Source: Anaerolineae bacterium
GTDB taxonomy: Bacteria; Chloroflexota; Anaerolineae; J102
Assembly (NCBI GenBank): GCA_011371305.1
Contig: DRQW01000006.1
Span: 1-34,072, forward strand
Reading direction: 5' to 3'
Length of the DNA stretch: 34,072 nucleotides
Under the pieces are notes generated by a model. The model ran no database searches. It worked only from the letters and a program-made list of their open reading frames with translations, and had not been told where the DNA came from. A program made the translations under genes and the position numbers. Shown piece by piece: positions 14,001 through 29,000 of this stretch (its first letter is position 1; every line of letters starts with the position of its first letter).

Positions 14001-17000
14001 GCGCTGTTCATGGCGTATCAAGCGCGTCTGGCCCTTCCCTTTGGCGTCCAACTAACTCCGGAACTCATCCACATCGATGCCGGGTTGTACGTCACCGTCG
14101 TGGTCATCTGGACCATGGTCTTCTTTCTGTTACATGTCTATGACGCCCGGCATACGCTCCGTTGGCCGGATGAATTGAGGACGTTGGCGCTGGCCATCAG
14201 CCTGGCCGCGTTCGTGTTCGCGGGGGTGCTCTACATTTCCTACCGTGATACCCCCAGGCTGATGTTCATCTATTTCATCCTGGCCGACTTCCTCTTCCTC
14301 ATCGGATATCGGTGGACCATGCGCCTGAGCCTGCGCTGGGCCGGCGCCCGGCAGCTCAGCCCCAGGCGGATTTTGATCGTCGGTGCGGGGAGCGTGGGCC
14401 GCGCGGTGGCGCAAAAGATCCACGAACAAGCGTGGACCGGGCTTCAGCTCACCGGGTTTGTGGATGATGACCCCGAAAAACAACAGCGCACCATCGAGGG
14501 GGCCCCGGTCCTGGGCGGCCTGAACGACACCCTGTCCATCGTTGATGACCATAAAATCGACCATGTCGTGTTCGCCTTGCCCCTGCGCGCCCACGAAGCG
14601 TTACGCGACATCGTCCTACGCCTTTACGAACGCCCTGTACGCGTCTTTCTGGTGCCCGATGTCCTGGACCTGGCCTTCTTCCGCGTGACCATGGAGGATT
14701 GGGATGGCATCCCGGTCATGGGGCTGAAGGAGCCGGTCATCGATGGGGTGGACCGCGTGATCAAACGTATCTTCGACCTGGCCGTGGCCACCATCAGCCT
14801 GTTGCTCCTCTGGCCCGTGATGCTGGTCATCGCCATCGCCATCAAGCTCGATTCGCCCGGCCCCATCATCCTCGCTCAGGAACGGGTGGGCGAAAACGGC
14901 CAGATCTTCAAGGTGTACAAATTCCGCTCCATGGTGCAGGATGCAGACAAAATGCTGGACAAAGTCGTCGTCCGCACGCCCGATGGCAAGATCATCCACA
15001 AGCGCAAGGATGATCCCCGGGTGACGCGGGTGGGGCGGTTTATCCGCCGCACCAGTCTGGATGAATTGCCTCAGCTATTCAACGTGCTGAAGGGGGAGAT
15101 GAGCATGGTGGGGCCACGGCCCGAACTCCCCTTCATCGTCCAGAACTATGAGACGTGGCAACACAAGCGCTTTGCCGTGCCACCGGGCATTACCGGTTGG
15201 TGGCAGATCAGCGGGCGCAGCGACAAGCCCATGCACCTTCATACCGAAGATGACCTCTACTACATCAGCCATTATTCTCCTTTACTCGACTTGCAGATTC
15301 TCATCAAAACCATCGGCGTGGTGATCCGCGGGAAGGGCGCCTATTGAAACTGGGGATGGGCTCAGGAAAATGAATATCTCTTCATTTATCAGGAGCTTGG
15401 CGGTCGAGACCGGGGTTTTCCATCGTCTCAGGCTTGTAGCGGGGCCTCGAGGTCTGCTACCATTGGCCTTCGCACGTCATGTACACTTCTCCGATCAGCA
15501 ACATCCCATACCCCATTTTAGGAGTAGATACTTTCGATGAAACCGCGTGATTGGATTCCCATCCTGATACTCACCCTTTCTCTCACCTTCTGGGCTGGTT
15601 CCAGCCTGGCAGCTCCTCCTCCGCCCGAAAAGCAACCCACCAATTCGTTACGCGCCCAGGTTGCCGAAGGCACCAAAGGCCGATGGGAACGCGTATGGCG
15701 TTCCGAGGGACGGTTGAACGACCTCCTGGGCATCGACGACACCACCGTCATCGGCGTCGGCTCCGATGGCATGATCGTCAGCTCCACCGATGGTGGAGTG
15801 TACTGGCATTATCAAGCCCCTGCCGACGGCTATGACCTCTTCGCCATCGCCGGGACTCTGAACAACCTGTGGGCTGTGGGTGAACAAGGCGTGGTGCTGC
15901 GCTCGCAAGATGGTGGCAGTACCTGGCAAGCCATCGATGCGGGAGCGAACGTCACATGGCGCGATGTGGCCGTCGTGGGCAGCGGCAAGGCGTGGCTCGT
16001 CGGCAGTGACGGCCGGATCCGCGCCACCGTCGATGGCGGCGCCAACTGGCAGGACCAAACCAGCGGCGTCACCACCGATCTCACCACCGTCGCCTTCTTT
16101 AGCGATGGGCTCCACGGCATTGCGGCGGGGAAGAACGGCGTCACCCTCTATACCGAGGATGGCGGCGCGACCTGGACACCTACCAGTGCGTCTTCCGCTG
16201 ATATCAACGACATCTTCGTGGCCGAGGACCTGGCCTGGATGGTGGGCGTGGATGGCCGCGTCTATTTCAGTGAGGACTGGGGGGCCACATGGCGCCAACT
16301 GGCCCAACTCTGGTTCCCCATTACCCGCATTCGCATGCTTCCCGGCCAAACCCAGGTGGGCTGGCTGGTTGGGCTCGATGGCCGTATGGCCAAGACCACG
16401 GATGGTGGCGTCACCTGGAAGGCCAACAACGAAGATGAAGGCTATCACCTCTATGCCCTGGGCATCGGCGGCGAAAATGGCGTGTGGGTAGGTGGTTCCG
16501 TGCTGACGCAGGATTGGGGCAACTGGGACAAGACCGGGGATCGGCCAAGCTGGTTCGTGTGGGGAAGTGCCGATGGCGGTGTGACGTGGCGGGCGCTGAT
16601 CACCGGGCTGTATCCCAAGCTCTTCAACATCACGGCTGCCAGTGAACAGGTCGCATATGCGGTCGGCCAGAGGCTGCAAGTGCTCAAAACCGAAGATGGC
16701 GGCTATTCCTGGAGGGAGATCCACCAGGAGCTTTTCGATGCGCCCGGCATGCCCGAACCCAACCCCAATGTGGACCTCATCCTCCATGCCATTTCCTGCG
16801 CGCCCGAAAACCCCAACGATTGCCATGCCGCCGGACGCAATGAGATCATGCTCCACACCACCGACGGCGGCGACACCTGGACCCGGGAGACCATCCCCGG
16901 CGTCGGCCGCTCCATCTACGATGTGGTCATGACCACGGCCCAATCGGGCATCGCGGTCAGCCGGAACTACAACTACTTCACCGAGGATGGCGTCACCTGG

Positions 17001-20000
17001 GAGGGGGCGTTCGATAACGGTGTGGGCCGCACCCATCTCGACCTGGACATGATTAACTCATGGCAGGGGGTCGTCTCTACCAAGAAAAACCTGTTCGACT
17101 ATACCCTGGACGCGGGCAGGCATTGGAAGGGATATTTCTTCTACCAGTTCGGCGTATTTTACAACTCGGGCGCAGATGCCTATGACTACGATGGCGACGG
17201 CAACCTGGACTACGCATGGCTGGCCGGATGCATTGCAGAAGGCGATCTGGACGGGCCCTGCCGCGAGGGTGCCATTATCTTCAGCCCCGACGTCCTCAGC
17301 GGCCCCGACAGCTGGCGGGCCCTGTTGCTCGACCCCAACGTGCCCCGGCTGCAGAAAATCGAGATGGTCAATGAACAGACCGGCTGGGCCGTGGGCTTCG
17401 ATGCCACCGTTCTCTTCACCGAGGACGGGGGCAACACCTGGCAGATCCAACCCGTGCCTTCCGACGCCAATCTCTACGGCATGGACGTGTACAACCGGGG
17501 TCTGGTGTATGCGGTCGGGCTGCGCGGCGACATCCTTCGCTATAGCGAACCAGACCGTCGCCTCAAGGCCAACCCGCAATGGCTTAATCGGGTGGATGGA
17601 GACCTGGGCGAGTGGAGCGCGTACAATGCCCGGGACCTCAACAGCGAGGATATGGACACCATCGAGGGCGACGCCCCGGACCCCGATGACCTGAACGCCC
17701 ACGTGCGCGTCCGCTGGGATGATCGGGGCCTCTACCTGGGCATCGACGTCACCGACACGACCCTGGTGACCACGGGTGCGCTGGTCGATCAAATCGGTGT
17801 CGCCCTGGATGGATTGGGGGATGGCGTCGTCGGGGAAGACGACCACACCATCTTCTTCCTGGCCGATGGCTCCGCCCAAGGCCTGCCCGAAGGCGGCCAG
17901 TATGCCCTTACTTCCCGCGCCGAAGGCTATACCATCGAAGCTTTCATCCCCCAAACCACTCTGGGCGGGGATTTCGCGCACTTGCGCAAAATCGGCATCA
18001 ACTTCGCCCTGTATGACGCCCGCCCGGGCGAGGCCGCCTACGCGTCCCAGATGGTCTGGGCTGGCGACGCCCTTTCAGGCGATCCTGAAACGTTCGGCTA
18101 CATCACCCTCTTCCAGTTCGACCGGCTCCAGCCCACACAGACAGCGCTGGCCCAGGCCGAGATCGAGATCGACGGCGACCTGAGTGACTGGACCGACGAA
18201 CATACCTATCCCCTCAGCGCGGCCACAGCCGACAGCATCCAGGGAGAACTCCCGAGCGGGGACGAGGACCTGAGCGGCACGTTCAGAATGCGTTGGTGGG
18301 AAAACTATCTTTTCCTGGGTGTACAGGTCCAGGATGATATTCTGGCCGCGGGCGATTCGGTGGCTGTGGCCTTCGATGTGGATGGCGACAGTCTGTTGAG
18401 CCCGAACGACGTCACTTATCAGTTCTGGCCCGATGGCCGCGTCCTCGCCAACGGATCGCCGTCGAACACCGTCCTGGCCGCGGGTTCCACAACTGACACG
18501 GGTTACACCATCGAGGTCGCGATCCCGGCTGCCGAACTTGGCGGTCCCTTCCAGGCGACAACCCCACGCCAGACCCTGCATTTCAACTACGGGCTTTTTG
18601 ACGACGATCTCGATACCGGCGAGCTCCAGACCGCGATGAACTGGCAGGGTGCGTCGGTGGATGGCGTGCGCGCGGACTTCGGCTGGCTCGAAATCTCCCC
18701 CATTACCCTGCTGATCAAAGCCGAGTTCGATGATCCCCGATTCCAGGATACTTTCATCAACGAATGGTCACCCACATCCAACTACGACCGCATCGACGTC
18801 CTGCGCATCCGGCCTGGTGGCGTCGAATCCCCCCTGATTCGCCTGGACATCGATGCCATGCTCCCTGAGGGCATTCAGCTCAGCCTGGCTTATCTGGGGC
18901 TCTACACGGTCGATGATCGGGATTCTTCGATGGGCGCCCGCGTCTATCGCCTTCTCAGGCCCTGGGCCGCCTCGGAGGCCACCTGGCAGCAAGCTGCTCA
19001 GGGCCAGCCCTGGGAAGTGCCCGGCGCCAAGGGTACCACCGACCAGGCCGCCACCCCGACCGACGAGAAAAGCCTCGCCCCTATGGGCGCGGGCGGTTCC
19101 TGTGGCGATCGCAACGCGGCCTGGTTTGTGATCACCGAGGATGTGCAGCGCTTCGCCGCGGGCGAGGAACCTAACTACGGCTGGGTGCTACGCGGCCTGG
19201 CAGATGCCCAGATCAACTTCTCCCTGGGCTCAACTCGCCACGGCAATCCCGACTGCCGCCCCGAGGCATACTTCGAATACGTGTTCCCCTCGGGCACCCT
19301 GCCTCAACCCACCCCGGTCGTAAGACACCTCTATCTCCCCCTCATCGTTCCCTAACGCTTCAAGCCCCCGGTCGCCAGCCGGGGGTTTCTTTTACACCTT
19401 AAAGCCCGTTCTGAAAGTAGAGGTTTCACGCCGAGGCGCCGAGGGCGCAAAGAGAATTAGGCGGCGAGTGGCAGGTGGCCTGCGCAACGTAACTTGCCAC
19501 CTGCCACCTGCAAACTTGCATACTTGCAAACCTGCTTAGCGTCCTTGCGGCTCTGTGTGAGATTTTCATCCATATCGGCGAGCTGTCGTTCGTGCCGCCT
19601 GTTCCAAAGATAGAGTTGGTGAACCCGGAAACCGGTAGACCGGGCGAAGGAGCGAATCGGCCCGGTCGCCTTGGTTTACTGGTCTACTAGTCTACTGGTC
19701 TACTGGCCTCCTGGTTTACTGGCCTACTGATTTACCAGGTTACGAGACTACGAGCCTACACACCTGGTCATTTTCATCGATATCGGCGCGCGGCCGCGCG
19801 TGGTGCCTCCAGCGAATTTCAACCTCCGATGCGGCGATCCTGACCTTTAGGAACGATAGGGTGCACAACAGCCTTTAACCCCATCCTTGCGTATGTGATA
19901 AAATCTAACATCCCAACCCTTGGTCTCGCATCAATCCCATCCCGTCATCGCAATACCAGAAACAGCCATCGCCGCGATGTCCAAAATCGATGAAACCCCC

Positions 20001-23000
20001 TTCCAGCATCCCTCGGAGAAAGAATTCGCCCGCCTTCTCGACTTCTACGGCATCCCTTGGGAGTATGAACCCCACACATTCCCCTTGGAATACAACGAAG
20101 ACGGCACCCTTCGCGCCGCGTTCTCGCCCGATTTCTACCTGCCCGAGCAAGACCTCTACGTGGAGCTCACCACCCAATCCCCCCGGCTGAACCACCTCAA
20201 AAACAAGAAAATCCGGCGCCTGAAAGAGCTCTACCCCCACATCAACATCAAGCTCCTGAACCGTCGCGATCTCCGCAGCCTGGCCATTAAATATGACTTT
20301 CCAGATCCCACCGACACAAACACCCAAAAAGGGCATCCCCGAGACCATCCCTGAGGCCTACCGTGAGGGCCTCTCCCGCCTGCTCATCGATGAAGCGTCG
20401 CTGCAAGCACGCATTCGCGAGATGGGCCGGGCCATCGCCCGCGATTACGCGGACAAAAACCCCATCTTCGTCGGGGTCCTCAAAGGTGTGCTCTTTTTCA
20501 TGGCGGACTTACTCCGCCATACGCCCATCCCCCTGGCTGTGGACTTCATGGCCATCTCCAGCTACAGCCCTGAATCCAGAGACCACGGCTATGTGCGTAT
20601 CACCAAAGACCTGGACCTCTGCATCGAAGGGCGGCATGTCATCTTTGTGGAGGACATCATCGACACGGGATTGACCCTGGGCTATCTGTTGCGCCTGCTT
20701 CGCGAACGCAATCCGGCCAGCCTGGAAGTCGCGGCCCTATTCGATAAACCCGGTCGTCGCCTCATCGACATCCAACCCCGCTATCTCGGTTTCCACCTGC
20801 CCGATCTCTTCGTGGTGGGGTATGGCCTTGATTTTCGAGAGCAGTATCGCAACCTCCCCTTTGTTGCCGTGCTCAATCCCGACGTCATCAAAAACCAAAA
20901 ACGCCAGCCCAAGCGCTGACGCCTTCACGCGATACGGCCCCAAGGAACCTCTGTCGCTCTTGCGAGGTTGGTGAGACTTCACGTCTCTTGCCCTTCGAAA
21001 GCCTTTTGGCTTTCGCTCCGGGCATTTTTCCCTCGCTTTCCCCTTTCCTCTACCTTCAGGTTTCTTCCCTGGCCTTCTTTCATGTTGACGTTCATGACGT
21101 CATCCATGAAAGTGGCCTTCGAAACCTGGGGCTTCGGAAGGGGTGAGCTCCTTCGATTCCTCGGGGCTCGTATCTACCTATAGTATAATCCGATGAAGGG
21201 GCGTTGTCAAGATAGATTTGACATAACCAAAGGAAATTTTGTGATTTCTCTCACATTTTCCTCTGCTCTTGGACACTTCGAGTGTCCTTGGGCGTCTCTG
21301 TGGACCAAGAGGGAGTCATGTTGCCCGGTTTCTTGGGGGCCGTATCATCGATCGTGGTTTTCGTTTATTCTGGCACGGAGCGTCGTTCATTCGTTCGTTG
21401 AGTTTCATCTAAATAGATATTTTGTCTCATCTTCGTCGTAGGGGCTGGGGATTTGTGGAAAAGTCCGCCTGCCAGGGGAAATCGGTAGGTTAAATGGGGG
21501 CTGCGGCCGCTGAACCCCCGGCATTTTGGGGGGATGGTGTCGTTTCCCTTGTGGGAAAGTGTTGCGGAAAACTGGGGGACGAAAATAGGAAAAAGATTGG
21601 GGGCGCCAGGAGGCAAAATGGGGCAACTCCACCATCGGAGGCGGGTTGCCGAAAGATTAGTGATACAGAACGCGTCCCCTACTAGATATCGTAGGGATGT
21701 GGGAGTCTGCGTGGTTTGGTTGACGTAATGCCTTTTCACAAATTATCCAAGGAATTCCCCAGGGTTGGTTGGGTAATCCGCAGGGATATTCGCAGCTTTT
21801 ATCCAGATTTCCACATAGTTATCCACAGGTTGGGCACAGTCAGACTATGCGGTGGTGATATCCCGCTGCAGGAAATAGCCTAACGCAAAAAGGGCCAGAA
21901 GGAATCCCAGATAATTTTCGTTGAGAAACCGTGAGAAGTAGGCGAAGACCAATAACAGCACCGCACCATGCCAGAATTGATTGGCCAAAGTGTTCTGTTT
22001 CAGTTGATGGAAGAGGAGGATTAGAAGGGTTGGGACGGTCGCCAGGAGCTCAGGGATCCAAAAGGGCCAGTAAGCGAAGCGATCGGCCAGGGAGCCGGTA
22101 GCGAGTACGAAGTTGGCGAACCCCAGGCCCCAAATCTGGTAGTGGGTCTCGGCCGTGCCCGCAGCCCAACGCCACACGTCGTCGATGAAATCGTTGGGAG
22201 ACCAGAGGAAATAGGGCAACGTGAAGGCCAGGAAGACTCCCCCCGCGGGCAAAGCGCGGCGGAAAAGGGTGACCAATGTCTCTTTGTTCAGGATGGCGTG
22301 GAGGGGCAAGGTGGGAGAATCCAGCAAGAGGAGCAGGAAGAAGGGAGCGAGAAACCAGGCAGTGGGTTTCGACGCGGCCGCGATGCCGAAGAAGACACTA
22401 CCCCACACCCATTGCTTGCGCCAGAGAAACCAGGCGCTGAGCACCAGCCAGGCCAAAATAAACACATCGTTCTGCCCGAAGATCACATCCAGCCCCATGA
22501 TGGGGTTGAGTCCAAGGACCATGGTCAATCCCAGTGCCGCCTGCGGGGTTCCGCGCGTCAACGCGTAGGCCAGGAAAAGGATGAGCGTGAACAGAAGCAA
22601 ATAGGTGAAACGCTGGTCATACCAGCCTATCAGCCCTTGGGAGATCAGCCGTACCGGTGCGGAGAGAATGAATGTGGCTGGAAGATAGGGATAGTGATCG
22701 AGGGCTGTTCGGAACTCAGGGAAACCCCATTCCGCCATAGGGGTGTCGCGATAGTCTTCGATGTAGGGATTTTTGCCCGAAAGGAAGTAGTCGATGGCGA
22801 TCTCTGTCTGGATAACGCCGCCATCGTGGCTGTAGGAGTGAGGCAGATTATCGTGACGAAGCAGGGCCATCTTCAAGGTGGGCAGGATGACCAGGGTTAA
22901 GATGATAACCCAGAGCAGCCCATATTTCCACCGGAAGGTCGCTGAGAGACCCCATCTTGCTTGGAACAGGTCCACGAAAATGTAGAGTATGAAGGTCAGT

Positions 23001-26000
23001 AGGCTGACAGCAGCCAGCAGGAGGAAGATGGGATCACCATACCACGGCCCGAACGCGTCCGCAGCTCCTGGTGGCAGCCAACCCCCCACCAAAGGATGGC
23101 GGACCACGTTTTGGAAATGCTCGAACAAGCTCGCTTCGGCGAATTTATTCAACATTAACCGGGCCAGAAGCAGGATGAAGAGAAGGAGGACGTCGAAGGA
23201 TCTTTTCATGGGGTTGCCATAAAAGGAGAGTACGAATAAACACGGAAAGATATGGGGGCAAAAAGGCCGTAAGCCGGGAGACCAGTAGACCCGCAGACCG
23301 GGCGGTGAGCGATGCGGTCCGGTTTCCATGGTACACGAATCCCGCCGAAGAATACAAAAGACCGGGAAATTGTAGAAAAACGGCAAGAAAACCGAGCGTG
23401 TTGGAACTTTTTGAGAAAAATGGGCGTATGGGTAGGTGTGATAGTTAGGTATTTGACGGGGGATGGGGATTGACAAGAGGTCGGGGAAAGCGTACTATCT
23501 AACCATGAAAGATTTCCGCATCCGCGTCTATGGTCATGTGTGGGCTCAGGAATTGTTGCGCCGGGCTGTGCAGCAAGGCGCGACCCGGCACGCGTATCTC
23601 TTCGCGGGGCCCGAGCATATCGGTAAGATGACCCTGGCCCGGGCGTTTGCCCAAGCCCTGACCTGTGAACACCCCACGGGCCAGGAAGGCGTGGGGGCTT
23701 GTGGCCGTTGCCGTTCCTGTCGCCTGACCGCAGAGGGCATGCACCCCGATCACCGAATCTTTGCGCCCGAAGGGAGCCAGCTTCGCATCGATCAAATCCG
23801 TGAAGTGGTGCGCGAGGCTGCGTTATCCCCCGTCGAAGGGCGTTACAAGGTCTTTATCATCACCGAATTTGAACGGGCCAATGTGAACGCGGCCAACGCC
23901 CTGCTAAAGACCCTGGAGGAGCCCAGCGCCTCAACCCGTATCATCCTCATCAGCCATCAGCCTTCGGGTCTGCTGGATACCATCATCTCCCGTTGCCAGC
24001 TACTCCGGCTCCGGCCCTTACCCGAACGGGAGATCGTCTCGGCTTTGCAGGAACAGCACGGATTGAGTGAATTAGACGCCCTCCGCCTGGCCCGGCTCAG
24101 TAACGGGCGCATCGGCCGCGCCCTGGCCCTGGCCGAAACACCGGATTCCTGGCAATCATACAACCAACGCCTTCAGGAGATGCAAGCCATCCTGAGGTAT
24201 TCTCCAGCACAGCGCATCGCCCATGCACAAATGCTGGAAAAACACCCCCAATTAGAGACCATCCTGCAGGAATGGCTGATGTGGTGGCGGGATGTGCTCT
24301 TGCTTCAGATGCAAGCGCCAGACCTGGTCTTGAATCGTGACCATCTTGCCGAGCTGACTCATCTGGCCCAAACCATTCCGGGGCCGCAGATCCGTCGCTT
24401 TATCGAGGCCACGATGACCACCGCGGGCTATCTGCGCAAAAATGTGAGCAGGCCACTCGCCATGGAAGCATTATTGCTAAAAGCACCCAAACATGGGTAG
24501 AATACCCCCATGCCGCAAGTCGTCAGCATCCAATTCCAACCGGTTACGAAACTCTATTACTTCGATCCCGGCCCATACACCGATCTTTTACCGGGTGAGT
24601 GGGTTTTGGTCGAAACCACGCGCGGGAAAGAACTGGCCCAGGTGGTGCTTCCTGCCAAAGAAGTGGACGAAGGTGAGCTGGAAGGGCCGTTGAAGCGTGT
24701 CCTGCGCCGGGCCAGCAAATATGATCTCGACCAGAAAGCCTATTGGGCCCAACAGGCAGAGGCCGCCAAGCCGGTCTGCCAGGAGAAAGCCAACAAGCAT
24801 GGGCTGAAGATGCGGGTTGTTCGTTGCCATTACAGTTACAATGGCGAACGCCTGACCGTCGAATTCGTAGCCGAACAGCGGGTGGATTTTCGTGCACTGG
24901 TGCGCGATCTGGCCCGTCACTTCCGCACTCGCATCGAAATGCGCCAGATCGGCGTGCGGGATCAAGCCAAGCTGGTGGGGGATTGGGGGCGCTGCGGTCG
25001 GGAGCTGTGCTGTCGCTCCTTCTTGCGGGAGTTCCATTCGGTTTCCATCCGCATGGCCAAAAACCAAAACATCCCCCTCAGCTCCTCCGACATCTCGGGC
25101 GTGTGCGGTCGGCTCATGTGCAGCCTGGCCTATGAAAACGACATGTACGCCGCGGCCCGGAAGCATCTTCCCAAAGTAGGCCAGAAGGTACTCACCCCCG
25201 ATGGCCCGGGTGTGGTGCGGTATCTCAATGTCTTGCTGGGCAAAGTCTCCGTCTATCTCGAAACAGGCGCGATGAAGGAATACGACGCGCCCGATCTCTC
25301 CCTGCCCGGACACCCCGAACGCGTTTTCCTCAGACCCGACCTCTAGAGCCTGTTCTGAAAATAGCTTTGGTAAGCCGGGAAACCGGTAGACCCGTAGGCC
25401 GGGTGGAGGGGCGAATCGGCCCGGTTTCCCTGGTTTCCTGGTTTACCGGTTTACGGGGCTACACTGCCCGCCATTTTCATCCGTATCGGCGCGCGCGGCC
25501 GCGCGCGGTGCCTGCGGCGAATTTCAACCTCCAATGCGGCGATCCTGACCTTCGAGAGCGGTTAAGTGCATAACAGCCTCTAAATCTCAGCGCGACCGGT
25601 CGATCAGCAGGCGCAGACGGTATTCCTCCGCCATCAGTTGTTCCAATTGGCGTTCAAGGCGTTCCCGTTTGCGTTTATTTTTGGGGGTGGGATGCGCCCG
25701 CATGCGCTCCAGCTCCCGCCGCACCCGGGCGATCTGGGCGATGACTTCATGTTTACGGGCGATGAGCGACGCTTTGTCGGCCATGGGGTTTTCGCCTCAA
25801 CGAACAGATCGTCGCGTTTTGGTCACGGCATAGCACCGGCGTGTTTCGTTCATTCTAACACAGCATGGCCACTTCCACCCTCATCATCGGCGGCACCGCC
25901 GCCTACGGGCTGGACCTCTCGCCGTGGGGGCCTGTGGATGAGCCCTTCATTCTGCAAACGCCCTACGGCCCCTCGCCCCCCATCACCTTGCTGCAACCCG

Positions 26001-29000
26001 ATCCCGACTATCCCCCGGTGGGGTTTTGTTCGCGGCATGGACGGGAGGCACTGAAACGGTCCGCGGCCTTCCTCAACCACCGGGCTATTATCTGGGGGGC
26101 GAAGATGTTAGGGGTGAGGACCATCTTCTCATGGAATGGCGTGGGGGCCATTCATGAACGCCTGGAGGTGGGCGACCTCATCGTCCCCGCGGACCTTATT
26201 GACTTTACGAGGACACGGATCACCACCTTCGGCCATCCTGATCTGCCCCCGGCCTCCGGGCCGCCCTTTCATCCCGACGCCCGCGGCGCCATCCTTCGCT
26301 CCCTTCCCGAGCCCCACTCCCCGATCCCAGATCCGGTGTACGTCTGCACCGAAGGCCCGCGGCTGGAGACCGTGGCCGAGATCGCGCTTTACCGTCGCGC
26401 AGGCGCCCACATTGTGGGCATGACCCTCTCGCCCGAGGTGTTTTTGGCACAGGAGGCCGGGATCAGGTATGCTTCTTTGTGTTATGTGACCAACTACGCC
26501 ACCGGCCGGGACCTGGGCCGACCGCCGAGGCGTCAGTTCGGGCCCGAGGTCGCCCGCACGTGCCTGCCCATCCTCCTCCGCGCAGCACTGAACACTGAAT
26601 ACTGAACACTTTTCTACTGTTTACTTCCAACTTCCTATGCCCCACCTACTCATCCTCGCCATCCCCGTCCCCCCGCGCTCCCTGGAGATGCTGGGGGAAC
26701 TGACTGAAGAAAGGGAAGTTGCAACGCCGTTTGGTCCGGTCGGGCCTCTGGCTCGCCGCCAACGCTCGGGACAGAATCCGGGCGTCTGGATCTTGCCTTA
26801 CTTTGGTTCCCCCACCCGCACCGACCCCCGTGCGACCATCTGGGCGGCCAAGGACCTGGGCGTGCAACGCATCCTGGCCGTCGAGGGCATGGTGGGCCTG
26901 GCCCACGACCTCACCCGGGGAGATATGGTCATCCCCGTCGATTACATCGACTGGACGAAGCATCAACCCACCACCTTCTTCCAGCAGACGGGCGCGGGAT
27001 ACATCTCCCAAAAGCCCCCCTTTTGCCCCGACATCAGCGCGGCCATCCGCCAACATCTGCCCCGCGCCCGGCCCGTCATCTACCTGGGAGATGAAGGCCC
27101 GCGGCACGAGACCGCGGCCGAAGCCCGCATGTTCCAGCAATGGGGCGCGCAGGCGCGTGGCCTCAACCTGGTCCCCGAAACCTATCTGGCCAAGGAGCTG
27201 GAGCTTTGCTTCGCGGCCATTGGGCTAATCGCCGCTCATGGCGCGGACCGCGAGCCGGCGCGGGGTGAAGGCGAGGTGCGCCGAGCTACCCGGGAGGTGC
27301 TCGAGGCCCTGCCCGCCATCTTCGCCACCCTTCCCGACCCGCCCACTTGCGGCTGCAATCATCTTCAAGACAGCGCCCGACAGCGTGGCGTCCTCTCCAA
27401 TGATTGGAGGACCTGGAAGTGAAAAAAGACCAAGAGAAAGACCTTGTTCGCCATTTGAAAAAATTATCGCCGGAAATCATCCGCCAACAAACGTTCCTGC
27501 AGTTCACCGATTTACAACTGTTCGACGCGGCCGCGGCTTTTTCTCGGGATACAAAGCGTCAGATTGCCATTTACGAAGCCATCCTTCGCTCCCCGGAACA
27601 CAGTCCCGACCTCCTCAATTATGGGGAAATTTATTTCGAAGTCGGTGGTAGCGTGGTGCCATTTCGGGGATTTCAGGATAATCTGGCCACCTTTTACGCC
27701 TGGTTTGCCTATGGCGTCCAGCACGATTATCCGGAGGATATATTCGAGGCTGCTCAGAGCGTGATCCTGGAATATCTGGATCAGGACCATCAACAGGCTT
27801 TGGAAACCGGCCTTCGCATCCTGATCCGCTTTATCCGGGCGTTCTCTCCCCCCTTGGCATGGGCGGTCTGGATTTTAGATTTTTTGAATGAGCGTGATCA
27901 GACGGTGGAACTGGGCAACCACATCTTCGAAGAGTTGATGACGCGCTTTCAATCACACCCGCGGGCCGAAGAAGCCGCCGATCTCTTGGAAGAGTATCTG
28001 GGACAAGAAGTTCAGGCGCCGCAAAAATCGGTATCTTGGGATGCAAATCTGGTGGAAGAGTTGGTGAATGAACTCAGCAAACTCTCCCCAACCGTTTCCG
28101 ATTCTGATGAGATATCATTCACCATTCAGCCATCCCTGCGCGCGCTGCTTGCTCCAGAGGAGGGGATGACGCCACCGCCCCGGCCCGAAGAGGCCGTGTT
28201 GGAGCTTATCTATCTGGCCTTGAATGCGGACCTGGCCGAGACGCCTGAGGCGGACATGGCACTGCAGGTATTGCAACAGTGGCATCAGGAAGGTTTGGCC
28301 CTGCTGCAGGAACTCGCGCCCTGGTTGGAAAAAGCCCAAGGCAATTGGCGCGCGTTGCTTACCGACAGGGTCTGCAAGGTGGGGTTTCTTACTCCGGACG
28401 AATTGAAAGCCTTGGTGTCGGACATCCAGGCCGATGTCTTTTTGCGCAGCGACGCCACGGAGGCCCTCATCGAGATAGCGCAGCGCATGCCCTCCCTGGA
28501 ACCGGACATCAAGGATTTCGTTCGATACCTGCTGACCCGCGCCGAAAGCCGTGAGGTCCCCGAGGAAGAAACCTTTCTGGCTTTTGCGATCTCGGCATTG
28601 CTTGACGCCCAGTGGCGAGATCTTTTGCCCGAGATCGAGGCGGCCTTCAAAGATGATGTGGTCGATCCAGAAGTTGTTCAGCTAAAAGATGTGTCCGAGG
28701 CCTGGGGCGTCACACTGGATGTGCCTGAGAGGATGCCCGAGCGTGAAGATGGGGAATATATTTTGCTTCGATGCACCCAATGCGGCCGTTCTCGTCACCA
28801 TTTCGTACGCAAAATCTTGCTGGATTTGGGAACCTTGGACCGCAAGATGAAAGGGCTTCCCATCAAATACGATCCGTATGTCATGGATCATGAAATCATC
28901 TGTCCCAAATGCGGTGCCAGGGATGCCTATGAGGTGAATGAATTGGTCGCTACAAGATTGCTGGCGATGGCATTCCCAGATACGGAGCCCCCCGAAAAGA